From assembly GCF_012396485.1 (NCBI RefSeq), contig NZ_JAAXPO010000001.1, positions 186,001 to 250,000 of the forward strand: DNA of 64,000 nt. The letters are read 5' to 3'. Numbering within the stretch: the stretch's first letter is position 1; each line of letters begins with the position of its first letter. The notes beneath the pieces were generated by a model. It worked only from the letters and a program-made list of their open reading frames with translations. It searched no databases and had not been told where the DNA came from. This DNA comes from Leuconostoc holzapfelii (GTDB lineage Bacteria; Bacillota; Bacilli; Lactobacillales; Lactobacillaceae). Shown piece after piece: positions 26,305 to 34,946 of the stretch. A program made the position numbers and the translations under genes.

Positions 26305-26664
26305 CTAGTCTGTGACGCGTACACCTTGAACAATCACATTAACTTCTGTTGCGTGAATGCCGAGCAATGCGTCAAGATTATATCTCACTTTTCCTTGAAC
26401 TGATTTTGAAATTTCTGATAATTTTGTGCCGTATTGCGCCACCAAATAAACATCAACACTGACACCATTAGCTTCTTGGTAGACCACTACGCCTTTGGCG
26501 TAATTTTCACGATTCAAGATTTGATTCATCCCGTCGCGAAAGGCAGCTTTTGAGGCCATCCCCACAACCCCTGGATTCTCAATTGCTGAGCCACCCACGA
26601 TTGTTGCAATCACATCATTTTCAATCGTGATGTCGCCATTTTTAGCTTTGATTTTAATCGCCAT
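26305..26664 (-). CDS. yloU: Asp23/Gls24 family protein (YloU)
   Basis: This 119-residue protein has the Asp23 signature region IATIVGGSAIENPGVVGMAS and VDVYLVAQYGTKL. Members are associated with envelope stress; the molecular function is uncertain. It is followed closely by fakA. A strong AAGGAGG at about 26722-26728 lies too far (over 50 nt) upstream of the ATG to be its site, and no close one is visible. Confidence 0.93.
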   Translation of the reverse strand: MAIKIKAKNGDITIENDVIATIVGGSAIENPGVVGMASKAAFRDGMNQILNRENYAKGVVVYQEANGVSVDVYLVAQYGTKLSEISKSVQGKVRYNLDALLGIHATEVNVIVQGVRVTD

Positions 26665-26793
26665 AATTCATCGCACACAGTCATCCAGTTACCCATTGGG
26701 CCCCACAAATGGCTGCGTTTTCCTCCTTGAAAGGTTTACTGCTACCATTTTAACATATCTCATATTGAAACGTCTTTTAGCAGTTCTAACACA

Positions 26794-26817
26794 TAAAAAA
26801 ACCACCTTAATGGTGGT
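26794..26817 (-). terminator. Terminator after rpmB
   Basis: The stem ACCACC / GGTGGT (26801-26806 and 26812-26817) is followed on the minus strand by seven Ts. It separates rpmB from asp23-fakA. Confidence 0.8.
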
Positions 26818-26875
26818 CGTTTGATGTTAGCCGTGTTGTTTAATCAAACAAATGCGACACGCATCGTTTTGTCGA

Positions 26876-27076
26876 TTAGACGCGTTCGATTGAACCGTTC
26901 TTTAATCCGGCCTTCAAAGTACGCGCTGTTAAATAAACTTTCTTTGCAGACGCACCGTTAATCTTAACAGTCACTTTTTGCAAGTTTGGCTTCCAACTAC
27001 GACGACTTGAGTTCAACGCGTGTGAACGTTGGTTACCAAAGCGTGTGCGTGCGCCAGTAATAGCATCTTTTGCCAT
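26876..27076 (-). CDS. rpmB: 50S ribosomal protein L28
   Basis: The 66-residue L28 begins [22 protein letters not shown] and ends in basic residues. It lacks Cys, as in the zinc-free form. ATG 27076 is preceded by AAGGAGGG; the longer open frame upstream is noise. Confidence 0.97.
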   Translation of the reverse strand: MAKDAITGARTRFGNQRSHALNSSRRSWKPNLQKVTVKINGASAKKVYLTARTLKAGLKNGSIERV

Positions 27077-27164
27077 GTTCGACCCTCCTTTTCGAGCTAA
27101 TGATTTTAAAAAGCTCTTTCTACAACAATAGTAAATTTTACCAGATTTTAAACACCATGGCAAG

Positions 27165-27479
27165 TTATTTTGTATATTTCGCTAAAACATTTGCCAATTG
27201 GTCTTTTGTGTGGAATCCTGTCAATCGTTCAACGACTTCGCCGTCCTTTTGAACAAGTAAGGTTGGGATCGCACGAATGCCAAATTCCGCGGGCGTTTCA
27301 GGATTTGCATCAACATCCATCTTCACAAAATCAACATTATCGACTTCATCTGATAGTGCTTCTAAGACAGGTGATTGCATCCGGCAAGGCCCACACCAAG
27401 TCGCCCAAAAATCCGTAATTGTTACACCGTTGGCTGTTTCAGCCTTAAATTCTGCATCAGTAATTGCTTGTACAGTCAT
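27165..27479 (-). CDS. trxA: Thioredoxin
   Basis: This 104-residue thioredoxin has the active site WCGPC in the stretch [14 protein letters not shown]. It reduces protein disulfides. ATG 27479 follows AGGAGG. It takes the place that spoVM has in Bacillus, between thiN and rpmB. Confidence 0.97.
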   Translation of the reverse strand: MTVQAITDAEFKAETANGVTITDFWATWCGPCRMQSPVLEALSDEVDNVDFVKMDVDANPETPAEFGIRAIPTLLVQKDGEVVERLTGFHTKDQLANVLAKYTK

Positions 27480-27520
27480 ATTTTCCTCCTGACATGCCAC
27501 ATTCAGTGAAAAATGTGCCA

Positions 27521-28159
27521 TTAATCCCTTGATTGTGTCACCATAACAATACCAGTTTTTAAGCTGATATGCACAACATCTGTTTTAAACTCGTTTGACG
27601 ACCACATTTTAGCAACATTTTCGGTTAGGGCTAACGGATATTTGGCATCAATGATATGAAAATCAGCCACATCGTTAATCGGCATAAACCCAAGATACTT
27701 CGTGTGCGGCACTTTGCGCACTGTCTTTTCGCCTGGTTGTACATAACTCACGGTGTTTAACCGGTCAATAAACGTGGTTTTTTCCACAATATCATGAAAA
27801 ACAGGATCAGCCATTAACCACAGGTTGCTTAATAAATGATCCACGCGACCGCCAGTTGCCCCAAACACCTTGATTTGATCAGGCTTTTGCTCTTGGGCAT
27901 AACGCAAGGCAAGCTCCGTATCCGTTTCATCCTTTTCTGCTTGAACGTGGATAATTTCGTTTGCTTGAAGGTGTGCTTGCAACGTTGCTAATTCAGAAGC
28001 GGCCAGGGAATCAAAATCCCCCACCGCCATCATCATGGCCATACCATGTTGATATAATCGCCATGCGCCGCGATCAGCGCCAATCCATAACCCTGGCTCT
28101 TCAAATAAATTATCCGGCCAAAGCTCGGTTGGCCCACCAGCTAAAATGTTGATTTGCAT
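27521..28159 (-). CDS. thiN: Thiamine pyrophosphokinase
   Basis: ThiN converts thiamine to thiamine diphosphate with ATP. The 212-residue product shows IGADRGAWRLYQHGM, AVGDFDSL and the EKDETDTELAL and GATGGRVDHLLSN motifs. It overlaps the rpe stop by one base. Confidence 0.95.
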   Translation of the reverse strand: MQINILAGGPTELWPDNLFEEPGLWIGADRGAWRLYQHGMAMMMAVGDFDSLAASELATLQAHLQANEIIHVQAEKDETDTELALRYAQEQKPDQIKVFGATGGRVDHLLSNLWLMADPVFHDIVEKTTFIDRLNTVSYVQPGEKTVRKVPHTKYLGFMPINDVADFHIIDAKYPLALTENVAKMWSSNEFKTDVVHISLKTGIVMVTQSRD

Positions 28160-28815
28160 TATTTTGTCAATTCTTTCAAGGTTGCGATCTTAGCGGCTGG
28201 ATCGACTTTATCATAAACATATGATCCAGCAACAAAGACATTAGCACCAGCTTCATATGCTGCTGAAATGGTCTCGTTATTGACACCACCATCAATTTGA
28301 ATATCAAAATCATAACCTAATTCATCGCGAATAGCCTTGAGCTGTGCAATTTTTTCAATCGTTGATGGCAAGAACTTTTGACCACCAAAGCCAGGGTTAA
28401 CCGTCATGACCAACACTTGGTCAACCATATCAAGCACTGATTCAATAGCTAATACTGGTGTTCCTGGGTTAATGACCACTTCCGCCTTCACCCCTTTGTT
28501 TTTAATCATTTGGAGTGCCCGATGAATGTGTGGTGTCGCTTCAACATGCACGCCAATGATATCTGCGCCCGCATCAGCAAATTCGTCAACAATTTTTTCG
28601 GGGTTCATCACCATCAAATGGACATCTAATACCATGTTTGTTTCCGGGCGGAGTTGCTTCACCCAGTTTGGCCCATAAGAGATAGATGGGACAAAGTTGC
28701 CATCCATCACGTCGATGTGCAAATACTCCGCACCCGCAGCTTCCACCAGCTTGACATCACGTTCCAAATTGGTGTAGTCGGCACTTAAAATTGATGGTGC
28801 AATAATTCCTGACAT
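28159..28815 (-). CDS. rpe: Ribulose-phosphate 3-epimerase
   Basis: This 218-residue TIM-barrel enzyme interconverts ribulose 5-phosphate and xylulose 5-phosphate, the substrate of phosphoketolase in heterofermentative lactic acid bacteria. Motifs include APSILSADY, HIDVMDGNFVPSISYGP and VNPGFGGQKF, with catalytic Asp in IQIDGGVN. Confidence 0.98.
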   Translation of the reverse strand: MSGIIAPSILSADYTNLERDVKLVEAAGAEYLHIDVMDGNFVPSISYGPNWVKQLRPETNMVLDVHLMVMNPEKIVDEFADAGADIIGVHVEATPHIHRALQMIKNKGVKAEVVINPGTPVLAIESVLDMVDQVLVMTVNPGFGGQKFLPSTIEKIAQLKAIRDELGYDFDIQIDGGVNNETISAAYEAGANVFVAGSYVYDKVDPAAKIATLKELTK

Positions 28816-28833
28816 GCTTAAAATTCCTTCTTC

Positions 28834-29739
28834 CTAAAAGTTTCGGTTATCTGTGTTATATCTTGGCTTTTGCGCTTTAATTAAGTCGTAGAACGCCTTA
28901 TAGCTATTATACCGTGATTCGGCAATCGCGCCAAGGGAGACGGCTGCTTTAACAGCACAGCCAGGTTCATTTAAATGCAAACACCCGCGAAACCGGCACG
29001 CTTGACGATGACTGACAAATTCTGGAAAATAATCAGCCAAAGTTTCTGCGGGAAAATCAAATACTTCATACGATGAAAATCCTGGCGTGTCAGCAATCAA
29101 GGCTTCAGCCACTTGAATCAAAGTTACCTGTCGTGTCGTATGTTTACCACGACTCAGCGCCTTTGAAACAGCTCCTGTTTCTAAGCCTAACTCAGGCGAT
29201 AAGTGATTCAGCAACGTTGATTTGCCAGCACCCGTTTGTCCCATAAACACCGAAACTTGACCCGCCAACGCTTTTTGCAATTCAGCAAACGCTGAATCCG
29301 CCTGATCGATTTGCGGCAGAATCACTTGGTATCCAATGGCGCGATACTGTTTTGCAACCGTTGTGGCTTGGCTGTATTCGGCGTCTGATAACAAATCTGC
29401 TTTAGAGAAATAAATCATTGGTGTGACGTTGGCAGCCGCTAAGGCAATCAGCTGACGATCTAGTAAATTGGGGGCAAAATTAGGCTCTTTGAGCGCTGTG
29501 ACAATGACCGCCACATCGATATTGGCAACGGGTGGTCTGACCAACACATTTTCACGGTCATGAATCCGCCAAATCAAGCCTTCATCATTTTCACTTTCAA
29601 AATCCACAAAGTCCCCAACCAAAGGTTTTTGTCCTGATTTTCGAAATTCACCACGGGCACGCGTGCGTTCAATCGTTCCCTCAGCTGTTTGTATATCATA
29701 ATAACCGCTTAATGAGCGGATAATTCGTCCTGTTTTCAT
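28834..29739 (-). CDS. rsgA: Ribosome small subunit GTPase RsgA
   Basis: RsgA is a circularly permuted GTPase that helps mature the 30S subunit. The 301-residue product has an OB-fold N-terminus, GTPase motifs ([24 protein letters not shown]) and a zinc motif with Cys and His ([16 protein letters not shown]). It lies in the common prkC-rsgA-rpe-thiN order. Confidence 0.97.
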   Translation of the reverse strand: MKTGRIIRSLSGYYDIQTAEGTIERTRARGEFRKSGQKPLVGDFVDFESENDEGLIWRIHDRENVLVRPPVANIDVAVIVTALKEPNFAPNLLDRQLIALAAANVTPMIYFSKADLLSDAEYSQATTVAKQYRAIGYQVILPQIDQADSAFAELQKALAGQVSVFMGQTGAGKSTLLNHLSPELGLETGAVSKALSRGKHTTRQVTLIQVAEALIADTPGFSSYEVFDFPAETLADYFPEFVSHRQACRFRGCLHLNEPGCAVKAAVSLGAIAESRYNSYKAFYDLIKAQKPRYNTDNRNF

Positions 29740-29753
29740 AATGTTATTGTAAC

Positions 29754-29776
29754 AAAAAAGCCGACCTTAATCGACT
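29754..29776 (-). terminator. Probable terminator after prkC
   Basis: AGTCGA and TCGGCT pair with one G-U pair, and six Ts follow on the minus strand. It is moderate and could partly separate prkC from rsgA. Confidence 0.55.
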
Positions 29777-29802
29777 TGTATTTGCAGGCTAAACCCGCTT
29801 AA

Positions 29803-31677
29803 TTATTTAGATAAGGCATTGGCACTACCATTGGCAGCGCTTGAGGCACTACTACTTGATGAACTTGAACTACTTGAGCTACTACTATCTTCTTGCGGAC
29901 CTTGTGAAATCGTCACAAGCAAGACCATGTCTTTCGTAATGCTGGAGCCGCCACGAATTGATTGGCTAATCACATAGTTTTTCTGCGTGTTCCCATCAAA
30001 TTGTGTATTGAAGTTCACGACAATATTATGTTGGTTCGCCCAATCTTGCACTTGCTGTTGCGTTGCCTTGTTCGTGAAGTCTGGTACAACAATTTTGACT
30101 GCCCCAGTGGAAACAGTAAACACCACAGACGTCTGCGTTGGGTCAACCTTACCATTTGCATCAATAGATTGCGCAATAATTTTCCCTGATGGCACACTAT
30201 CTGATGCAACCCCTTGCTTACTTATCGCATAGCCTTGCGCGCGCAATTGGGCTGCTGTGAGGCCGTAATCCGATCCAACATAATCCCCAAAGCGGACTTT
30301 GGCACGACCAGAAGACACAATTAGATTAACCGTGTCACCCTTTTCAGCTTCCGACCCGCCGGTTGGCGTCGTTCGCACAACATTGCCTTGAGCAACTGTC
30401 TTTGAAGTAGTTGAACTCACACTACCAACCGTTAAGCCAGCCTTTTTCAACTGACTTGTAGCCATATCTTGGCTGAGATTGGTCACATCTGGCACAGTGA
30501 CTTTACTGGACTGGTAGTTTAAGAAGAACACACCGGCCACAAGGAGCAACAAGAAGACCAGCAGCACCCAAGGCCATTTACGCGCCTTGCGGAATTTGAT
30601 CCCATTTTCTTTTAACACACGGCGTACATAAGATGGGGTGCGGTCGACAATTTTAGCAATCCTTTTGACCGTGTATCCTTTCTTACCATATTCAATAATG
30701 GTCTCGGTCACCGAAGGCTCTTCGGGCACTTCGTCAGGGAAAATTTTGTCAGATGACACACCAGTTTTGAGCTGATCTTGAATCTGCGCCATTGGAATAA
30801 TGCGTGTATCATCCGAAGTTTCAGACATAGGGGCAAAACGTTCTTCGTCTGATCGCCGCGCAGAGAGCGCAGTACTTAAATCATCTGCCATTGCTGCCGC
30901 GCTCATGTAGCGATCTTGGGGGCGTTTTGCAGTGGCCTTCAAAATAACGTTTTCTAATGCTTGGGGAATACGTGGATCAAAATCTCTAACCGAAGGCATT
31001 TCCTCAGTTGCATGCTTCATCGCAACGGCAACTGGCGTATCACCCTCATAGGGGACTTGCTTGGTCAACATTTCATAAAGCATCACCCCAAGTGCGTAAA
31101 TATCTGATTTTGCCGAGGCAAAACCACCGCGGGTTTGTTCGGGTGACAAATAGTGCACAGAACCAATCACCGTGTTGGTCTGTGTTAATTCATGGGCCGA
31201 CTTGGCAACGGCAATACCAAAATCAGTGATTTTCACTTGCCCTTGCGTATCAATTAAAATATTTTGCGGCTTCAAATCGCGATGAATGATATCAGCATCA
31301 TGGGCTGCCTGAACAGCACTTAAAATTTGCATCATGATATCAACGACTTGTTGATAAGGAATAGGAAAATTCTCGGCGATGAATGTTTTAAGGTCCATGC
31401 CTTCGACATATTCCATCACCAAATATTGGGTGCTTTCATATTCACCGGTATCATATACCTGCACGATATTTTGATGGACTAATTCCGTTGCAGCAATGGC
31501 TTCGCGCTTAAAACGCTGCGCTAAATCGGCATCGTTTTTCATATCAAGTCGCATCATTTTAAAAGTCACATCACGATCTAAGAATTGATCGTGTGCCAAA
31601 TAGACGTTGGCCATCCCGCCACCGCCGAGCGATTTAATAATCCTATACCGATTGTCTATCACTGTATCTGGTAACAT
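29803..31677 (-). CDS. prkC: PASTA Ser/Thr protein kinase PrkC/StkP with a juxtamembrane HTH-like segment
   Basis: This 624-residue kinase senses wall fragments and phosphorylates division and metabolic proteins. The kinase domain covers about residues 10-270, with GGGGMANV, the HRDLKPQN catalytic loop (132-139) and DFG (152-154). One membrane helix lies at about 368-387. The outer part has two clear PASTA repeats (VPDVTNLSQ, VPDFTNKAT) and a weaker one between them. Residues about 330-362 (GYTVKRIAKIVDRTPSYVRR and LKENGIK) look like a helix-turn-helix, which is unusual for this family. The C-terminus carries a run of at least 12 Ser. It lies 2 bp after the phosphatase gene. Confidence 0.95.
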   Translation of the reverse strand: MLPDTVIDNRYRIIKSLGGGGMANVYLAHDQFLDRDVTFKMMRLDMKNDADLAQRFKREAIAATELVHQNIVQVYDTGEYESTQYLVMEYVEGMDLKTFIAENFPIPYQQVVDIMMQILSAVQAAHDADIIHRDLKPQNILIDTQGQVKITDFGIAVAKSAHELTQTNTVIGSVHYLSPEQTRGGFASAKSDIYALGVMLYEMLTKQVPYEGDTPVAVAMKHATEEMPSVRDFDPRIPQALENVILKATAKRPQDRYMSAAAMADDLSTALSARRSDEERFAPMSETSDDTRIIPMAQIQDQLKTGVSSDKIFPDEVPEEPSVTETIIEYGKKGYTVKRIAKIVDRTPSYVRRVLKENGIKFRKARKWPWVLLVFLLLLVAGVFFLNYQSSKVTVPDVTNLSQDMATSQLKKAGLTVGSVSSTTSKTVAQGNVVRTTPTGGSEAEKGDTVNLIVSSGRAKVRFGDYVGSDYGLTAAQLRAQGYAISKQGVASDSVPSGKIIAQSIDANGKVDPTQTSVVFTVSTGAVKIVVPDFTNKATQQQVQDWANQHNIVVNFNTQFDGNTQKNYVISQSIRGGSSITKDMVLLVTISQGPQEDSSSSSSSSSSSSSASSAANGSANALSK

Positions 31678-31679
31678 AA

Positions 31680-32426
31680 CTACTTTGTATCCTCTTCACT
31701 GTTACGACTAACCAACAAGGCCGTCACATTATCTGGTGCGCCATGACGATTTGCGGCAGCAATTAATTCATAGGCACGCATATCTAACGTCGTTGCTTCT
31801 TGCATAATTTGCTGAATGGTCGACTGATCTAAAACTTTCGTGATGCCATCTGACGTTAAAAATAACATGTCATCAGCAGTAAATGGGTACTGGCTAATTT
31901 CAATTTCAGCATGATCATCCACCCCAAGATAACGCGTCACACTGTTGGCTTGCGGGAGATTTTCTGCATCTGATTGGCTTAACGTGCCGGTTTTGAGTAA
32001 TTCATTTTTAAGATTGTGATCACAAGAAACTTGCGTGAGCTGATTGTCTTGCAATAAAAAGGCCTTAGAATCACCCAAATTGCCAATCACAATTTGATCA
32101 TCAAAAATGATGGCAATAACCAAAGTCGTCGCCATATGCTTCAAGTCATCAAAACGATGACCCGCAGCCAAAATCGCTTGGTTTTCTGCCAGTGTCGTGT
32201 GCTTTAACCAATCAATTGTTGGCTTAATGGCTTCAATTGTTGTTGATTCCCAGGCATGTCCAAAATGTTCCACTGCCATCGCACTGGCGACTTCACCGCC
32301 ATGCGTTGAAGTCACACCATCAGCGACCAGCACCATTAAACGGCCCGCTTGGTTCGTAAAGCCACCGACATAATCCTGGTTTTCCTGACGTTGTACGCCA
32401 GAATCTGTATGAAATGCTACTTGCAT
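31680..32426 (-). CDS. prpC: PP2C-type Ser/Thr phosphatase
   Basis: This 248-residue phosphatase reverses PrkC phosphorylation. The metal-binding motifs QENQDYVGG, VADGVTSTHGGEVAS, FLTSDGITK and GAPDNVTALLV are in the standard order. It is co-transcribed with prkC. Confidence 0.97.
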   Translation of the reverse strand: MQVAFHTDSGVQRQENQDYVGGFTNQAGRLMVLVADGVTSTHGGEVASAMAVEHFGHAWESTTIEAIKPTIDWLKHTTLAENQAILAAGHRFDDLKHMATTLVIAIIFDDQIVIGNLGDSKAFLLQDNQLTQVSCDHNLKNELLKTGTLSQSDAENLPQANSVTRYLGVDDHAEIEISQYPFTADDMLFLTSDGITKVLDQSTIQQIMQEATTLDMRAYELIAAANRHGAPDNVTALLVSRNSEEDTK

Positions 32427-32458
32427 AAGTTTATTCTTCTATCACATACTTTCGCGCA

Positions 32459-33817
32459 TTAGGCGGGTGTGCCTGACTTTTTCTTCATTGTTGCCACAAA
32501 GAAACCATCAGTATGATAATCATTTGGATAAATATGGAGCACTGCCTCGTGTCGATCTGGCTTGAGTTGATGTGACGTTACCGTTTTTACCAACTCAAAC
32601 TCTGGATGATTCGCCAAGAATTGCGCCACAACGTCATCATTTTCTTGACGCAAAATCGTGCAAGTGCTGTACACTATCATACCATTTTCGGCGACTTTTT
32701 GGCTAACTGAATCCAGAATTTCGCCTTGCAAGCGTGCCAAGTTTTGCACATCAGCCAACGTTTTATCATACCGAATTTCCGGTTTGCGCCGTAACAAACC
32801 AAAGCCTGAACATGGCGCATCCACAAGAATCCGATCAAATGTCGTTTCCATTTCTGAAGCAACTTTTCGGGCATCTAAGACTTGTGTTTGAATGCGATCA
32901 GACACTTGCATGCGTGCGGCGTTTTGTTCAATTAACTTAATTTTATGTGGATGAACGTCTAGCGCGGTTATTTTAGCATCAGCAGCAATAGCCTGCGCTA
33001 TTTGGGTTGTCTTACCTCCGGGCGCAGCTGCTGCATCCAAAATGGTTTTAACCGCTGGTGTTAATACCATGCTCTCAACTGGTAACATGGCACTTTCATC
33101 TTGTAACGTCAACCAACCTTTTTGGTATACTGTTGAACTCGCCACATGGCCCCCTGATACAATATAGGCGTGGTCTGCCACTTGCGATTTCACAGCTGTC
33201 AGGTTTTCAGCCGCTAATGCAGCGACCACCTCATCATCAGAGGCTAGCAGGGTGTTCACATGAATGGATTGCATCGGCGCGTCATTAATCATTGCTACCA
33301 AAGCACGCGTTGCCGCTTCACCATTTTGTGTGACAAGTTCTTCAATTAACCAGACCGGCAAACTGGCTTCAATTGATAAGCGCAAAATTGGGTCGGTAAT
33401 CGCACTGATTTCTGGCAACCCTTGGCGACTGATATTATGCAGAATTGCGGTCACAAACTTTGCAGTCCCGACATGTCCCAAGATTTTGGCCACTTCAATG
33501 GATTCATTAAAAATGGCATGTTGGGGAATTTTATTCAAATATTGCATTTGAAACAGGGCTGTGTAGAGTAATTCTCTTACCCATGGGTTAATTTTTTTAT
33601 CCCCAATAAAAGGGGCTAACCAATATTCAAAGGTGAGACGATGCTGAATCACACCATAAACAAGGGTGGTTAACAAGCGCTTATCTGCCTCACTCAGTTG
33701 ATGTTGCTTAATGACTTGATTTAATTGTAAATTGGAATATGCTCCGTTTTTAATTTTAGCCAGTGTTTGGACGGCTAAAACGCGCGGGTTATCACTGTAA
33801 ACTCGTTTATCACTCAT
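32459..33817 (-). CDS. rsmB: 16S rRNA m5C967 methyltransferase RsmB
   Basis: This 452-residue enzyme has a NusB-like N-terminal domain and a SAM-dependent methyltransferase domain. AAPGGKTTQIAQ is the SAM loop. Catalytic Cys are in DAPCSGFG and YSTCTI. It overlaps fmt by 8 bp. Confidence 0.96.
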   Translation of the reverse strand: MSDKRVYSDNPRVLAVQTLAKIKNGAYSNLQLNQVIKQHQLSEADKRLLTTLVYGVIQHRLTFEYWLAPFIGDKKINPWVRELLYTALFQMQYLNKIPQHAIFNESIEVAKILGHVGTAKFVTAILHNISRQGLPEISAITDPILRLSIEASLPVWLIEELVTQNGEAATRALVAMINDAPMQSIHVNTLLASDDEVVAALAAENLTAVKSQVADHAYIVSGGHVASSTVYQKGWLTLQDESAMLPVESMVLTPAVKTILDAAAAPGGKTTQIAQAIAADAKITALDVHPHKIKLIEQNAARMQVSDRIQTQVLDARKVASEMETTFDRILVDAPCSGFGLLRRKPEIRYDKTLADVQNLARLQGEILDSVSQKVAENGMIVYSTCTILRQENDDVVAQFLANHPEFELVKTVTSHQLKPDRHEAVLHIYPNDYHTDGFFVATMKKKSGTPA

Positions 33818-34778
33818 GGCTTGGTTCCTCTGCCCATTGTTGTCCAGCGGCTAAGTGGCTCCCAGCCCCATTGAGATAGGCTTGAATTGGCATCACTGAT
33901 TTACCAGCTGGTTGGAGTTGATCAATTTGCACAACTGACTGATTAGCCGCCGCAATTGTCAACAGCTTTTTTGTGCGGGCCACGATATGCCCTGGTGCCA
34001 AAGTCGTTGTCTCAGGCAATGGCGTCACCTGTGTCAACTTCATTCGTTGACCGCCCACTTGTACATAAGCCGGATGCGTTGGATATAACCCGCGAATATG
34101 CCAATCAATTTCTTGGGCGGTCTCTTGGGCAAAATTGAGATTTTGCTGGGCATGGGAAATATTTGGTGAAAAGCTCACTTCAGACTCGGCTTGTGGGACT
34201 GGTGTCGTGTCACCGTTAGCAATTCGAGGGAGTGTGGCCAATAATAAATCTCGGCCCGCCAAGCTTAACTTGTCAAACATCGTGCCCACATTATCTTGCG
34301 CGGTAATCGGTACTTTGACCACATCAATGACATCACCTGCATCCATTTGCTTGACCATATACATGATTGACACACCGGTCTCAGCATCCCCGTTCATGAT
34401 GGCATAATGCACCGGCGCCCCACCACGGTACTTCGGCAAGAGCGATGCATGCGTGTTGACCGCGGCGATTTTAGCTGCCTCAAGCAATCCTGTCGGTAAA
34501 AACTGTCCGAAAGCTGCAGTGACAATAAAGTCTGGCACCATCGCCATCACTTGTGCCATCGCATCTGAACCAGCCAATTTCTCAGGTTGTAACACTAATA
34601 AGTCATGAGCTACCGCCGCAACTTTGACTGGGGTTGGTGTCAACACGTGTTTGCGACCTTGTGGTCGATCGGGTTGCGTCACCACCGCTTTAACTTGATA
34701 GTTTGGGTCAGCAATTAACGCTTCTAAGATCGGCACAGCAAATTTTGGCGTGCCCATAAATACCACAGTATAGGTCAT
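33810..34778 (-). CDS. fmt: Methionyl-tRNA formyltransferase
   Basis: Fmt formylates initiator Met-tRNA. The 322-residue product starts MTYTVVFMGTPKFAVPILEAL and shows NTHASLLPKYRGGAPVHYAI, with the catalytic Asn, His and later Asp. ATG 34778 gives the family start; the open frame extends upstream without reason. The ribosome binding site (AAAGAG) is weak. Confidence 0.97.
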   Translation of the reverse strand: MTYTVVFMGTPKFAVPILEALIADPNYQVKAVVTQPDRPQGRKHVLTPTPVKVAAVAHDLLVLQPEKLAGSDAMAQVMAMVPDFIVTAAFGQFLPTGLLEAAKIAAVNTHASLLPKYRGGAPVHYAIMNGDAETGVSIMYMVKQMDAGDVIDVVKVPITAQDNVGTMFDKLSLAGRDLLLATLPRIANGDTTPVPQAESEVSFSPNISHAQQNLNFAQETAQEIDWHIRGLYPTHPAYVQVGGQRMKLTQVTPLPETTTLAPGHIVARTKKLLTIAAANQSVVQIDQLQPAGKSVMPIQAYLNGAGSHLAAGQQWAEEPSHE

Positions 34779-34875
34779 CTTTGTTCTCTTTTCTGATTTT
34801 ACTCCGCCGCTTGTTACACCACAGCAAACGGCCATCATCGCATTTGTTTGCATGTTGTTAAAAACGACACACACG

Positions 34876-34902
34876 AAAAAATACTCGTCATCACGAGTAT
34901 TT
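34876..34902 (-). terminator. Terminator after priA
   Basis: A 10-bp stem AAATACTCGT / ACGAGTATTT (34879-34888 and 34893-34902) is followed by a T run on the minus strand. The 168 bp between priA and fmt otherwise hold no gene. Confidence 0.8.
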
Positions 34903-34946
34903 TATTTCCAATCCTTATTATAACATAGAAATCTGTCATCCCTTTG

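Noticed and set aside
26665-26728. Short coding frame after the strong AAGGAGG upstream of asp23
   Set aside because: No ATG, GTG or TTG at proper distance gives more than a few codons, so the site is left unexplained.
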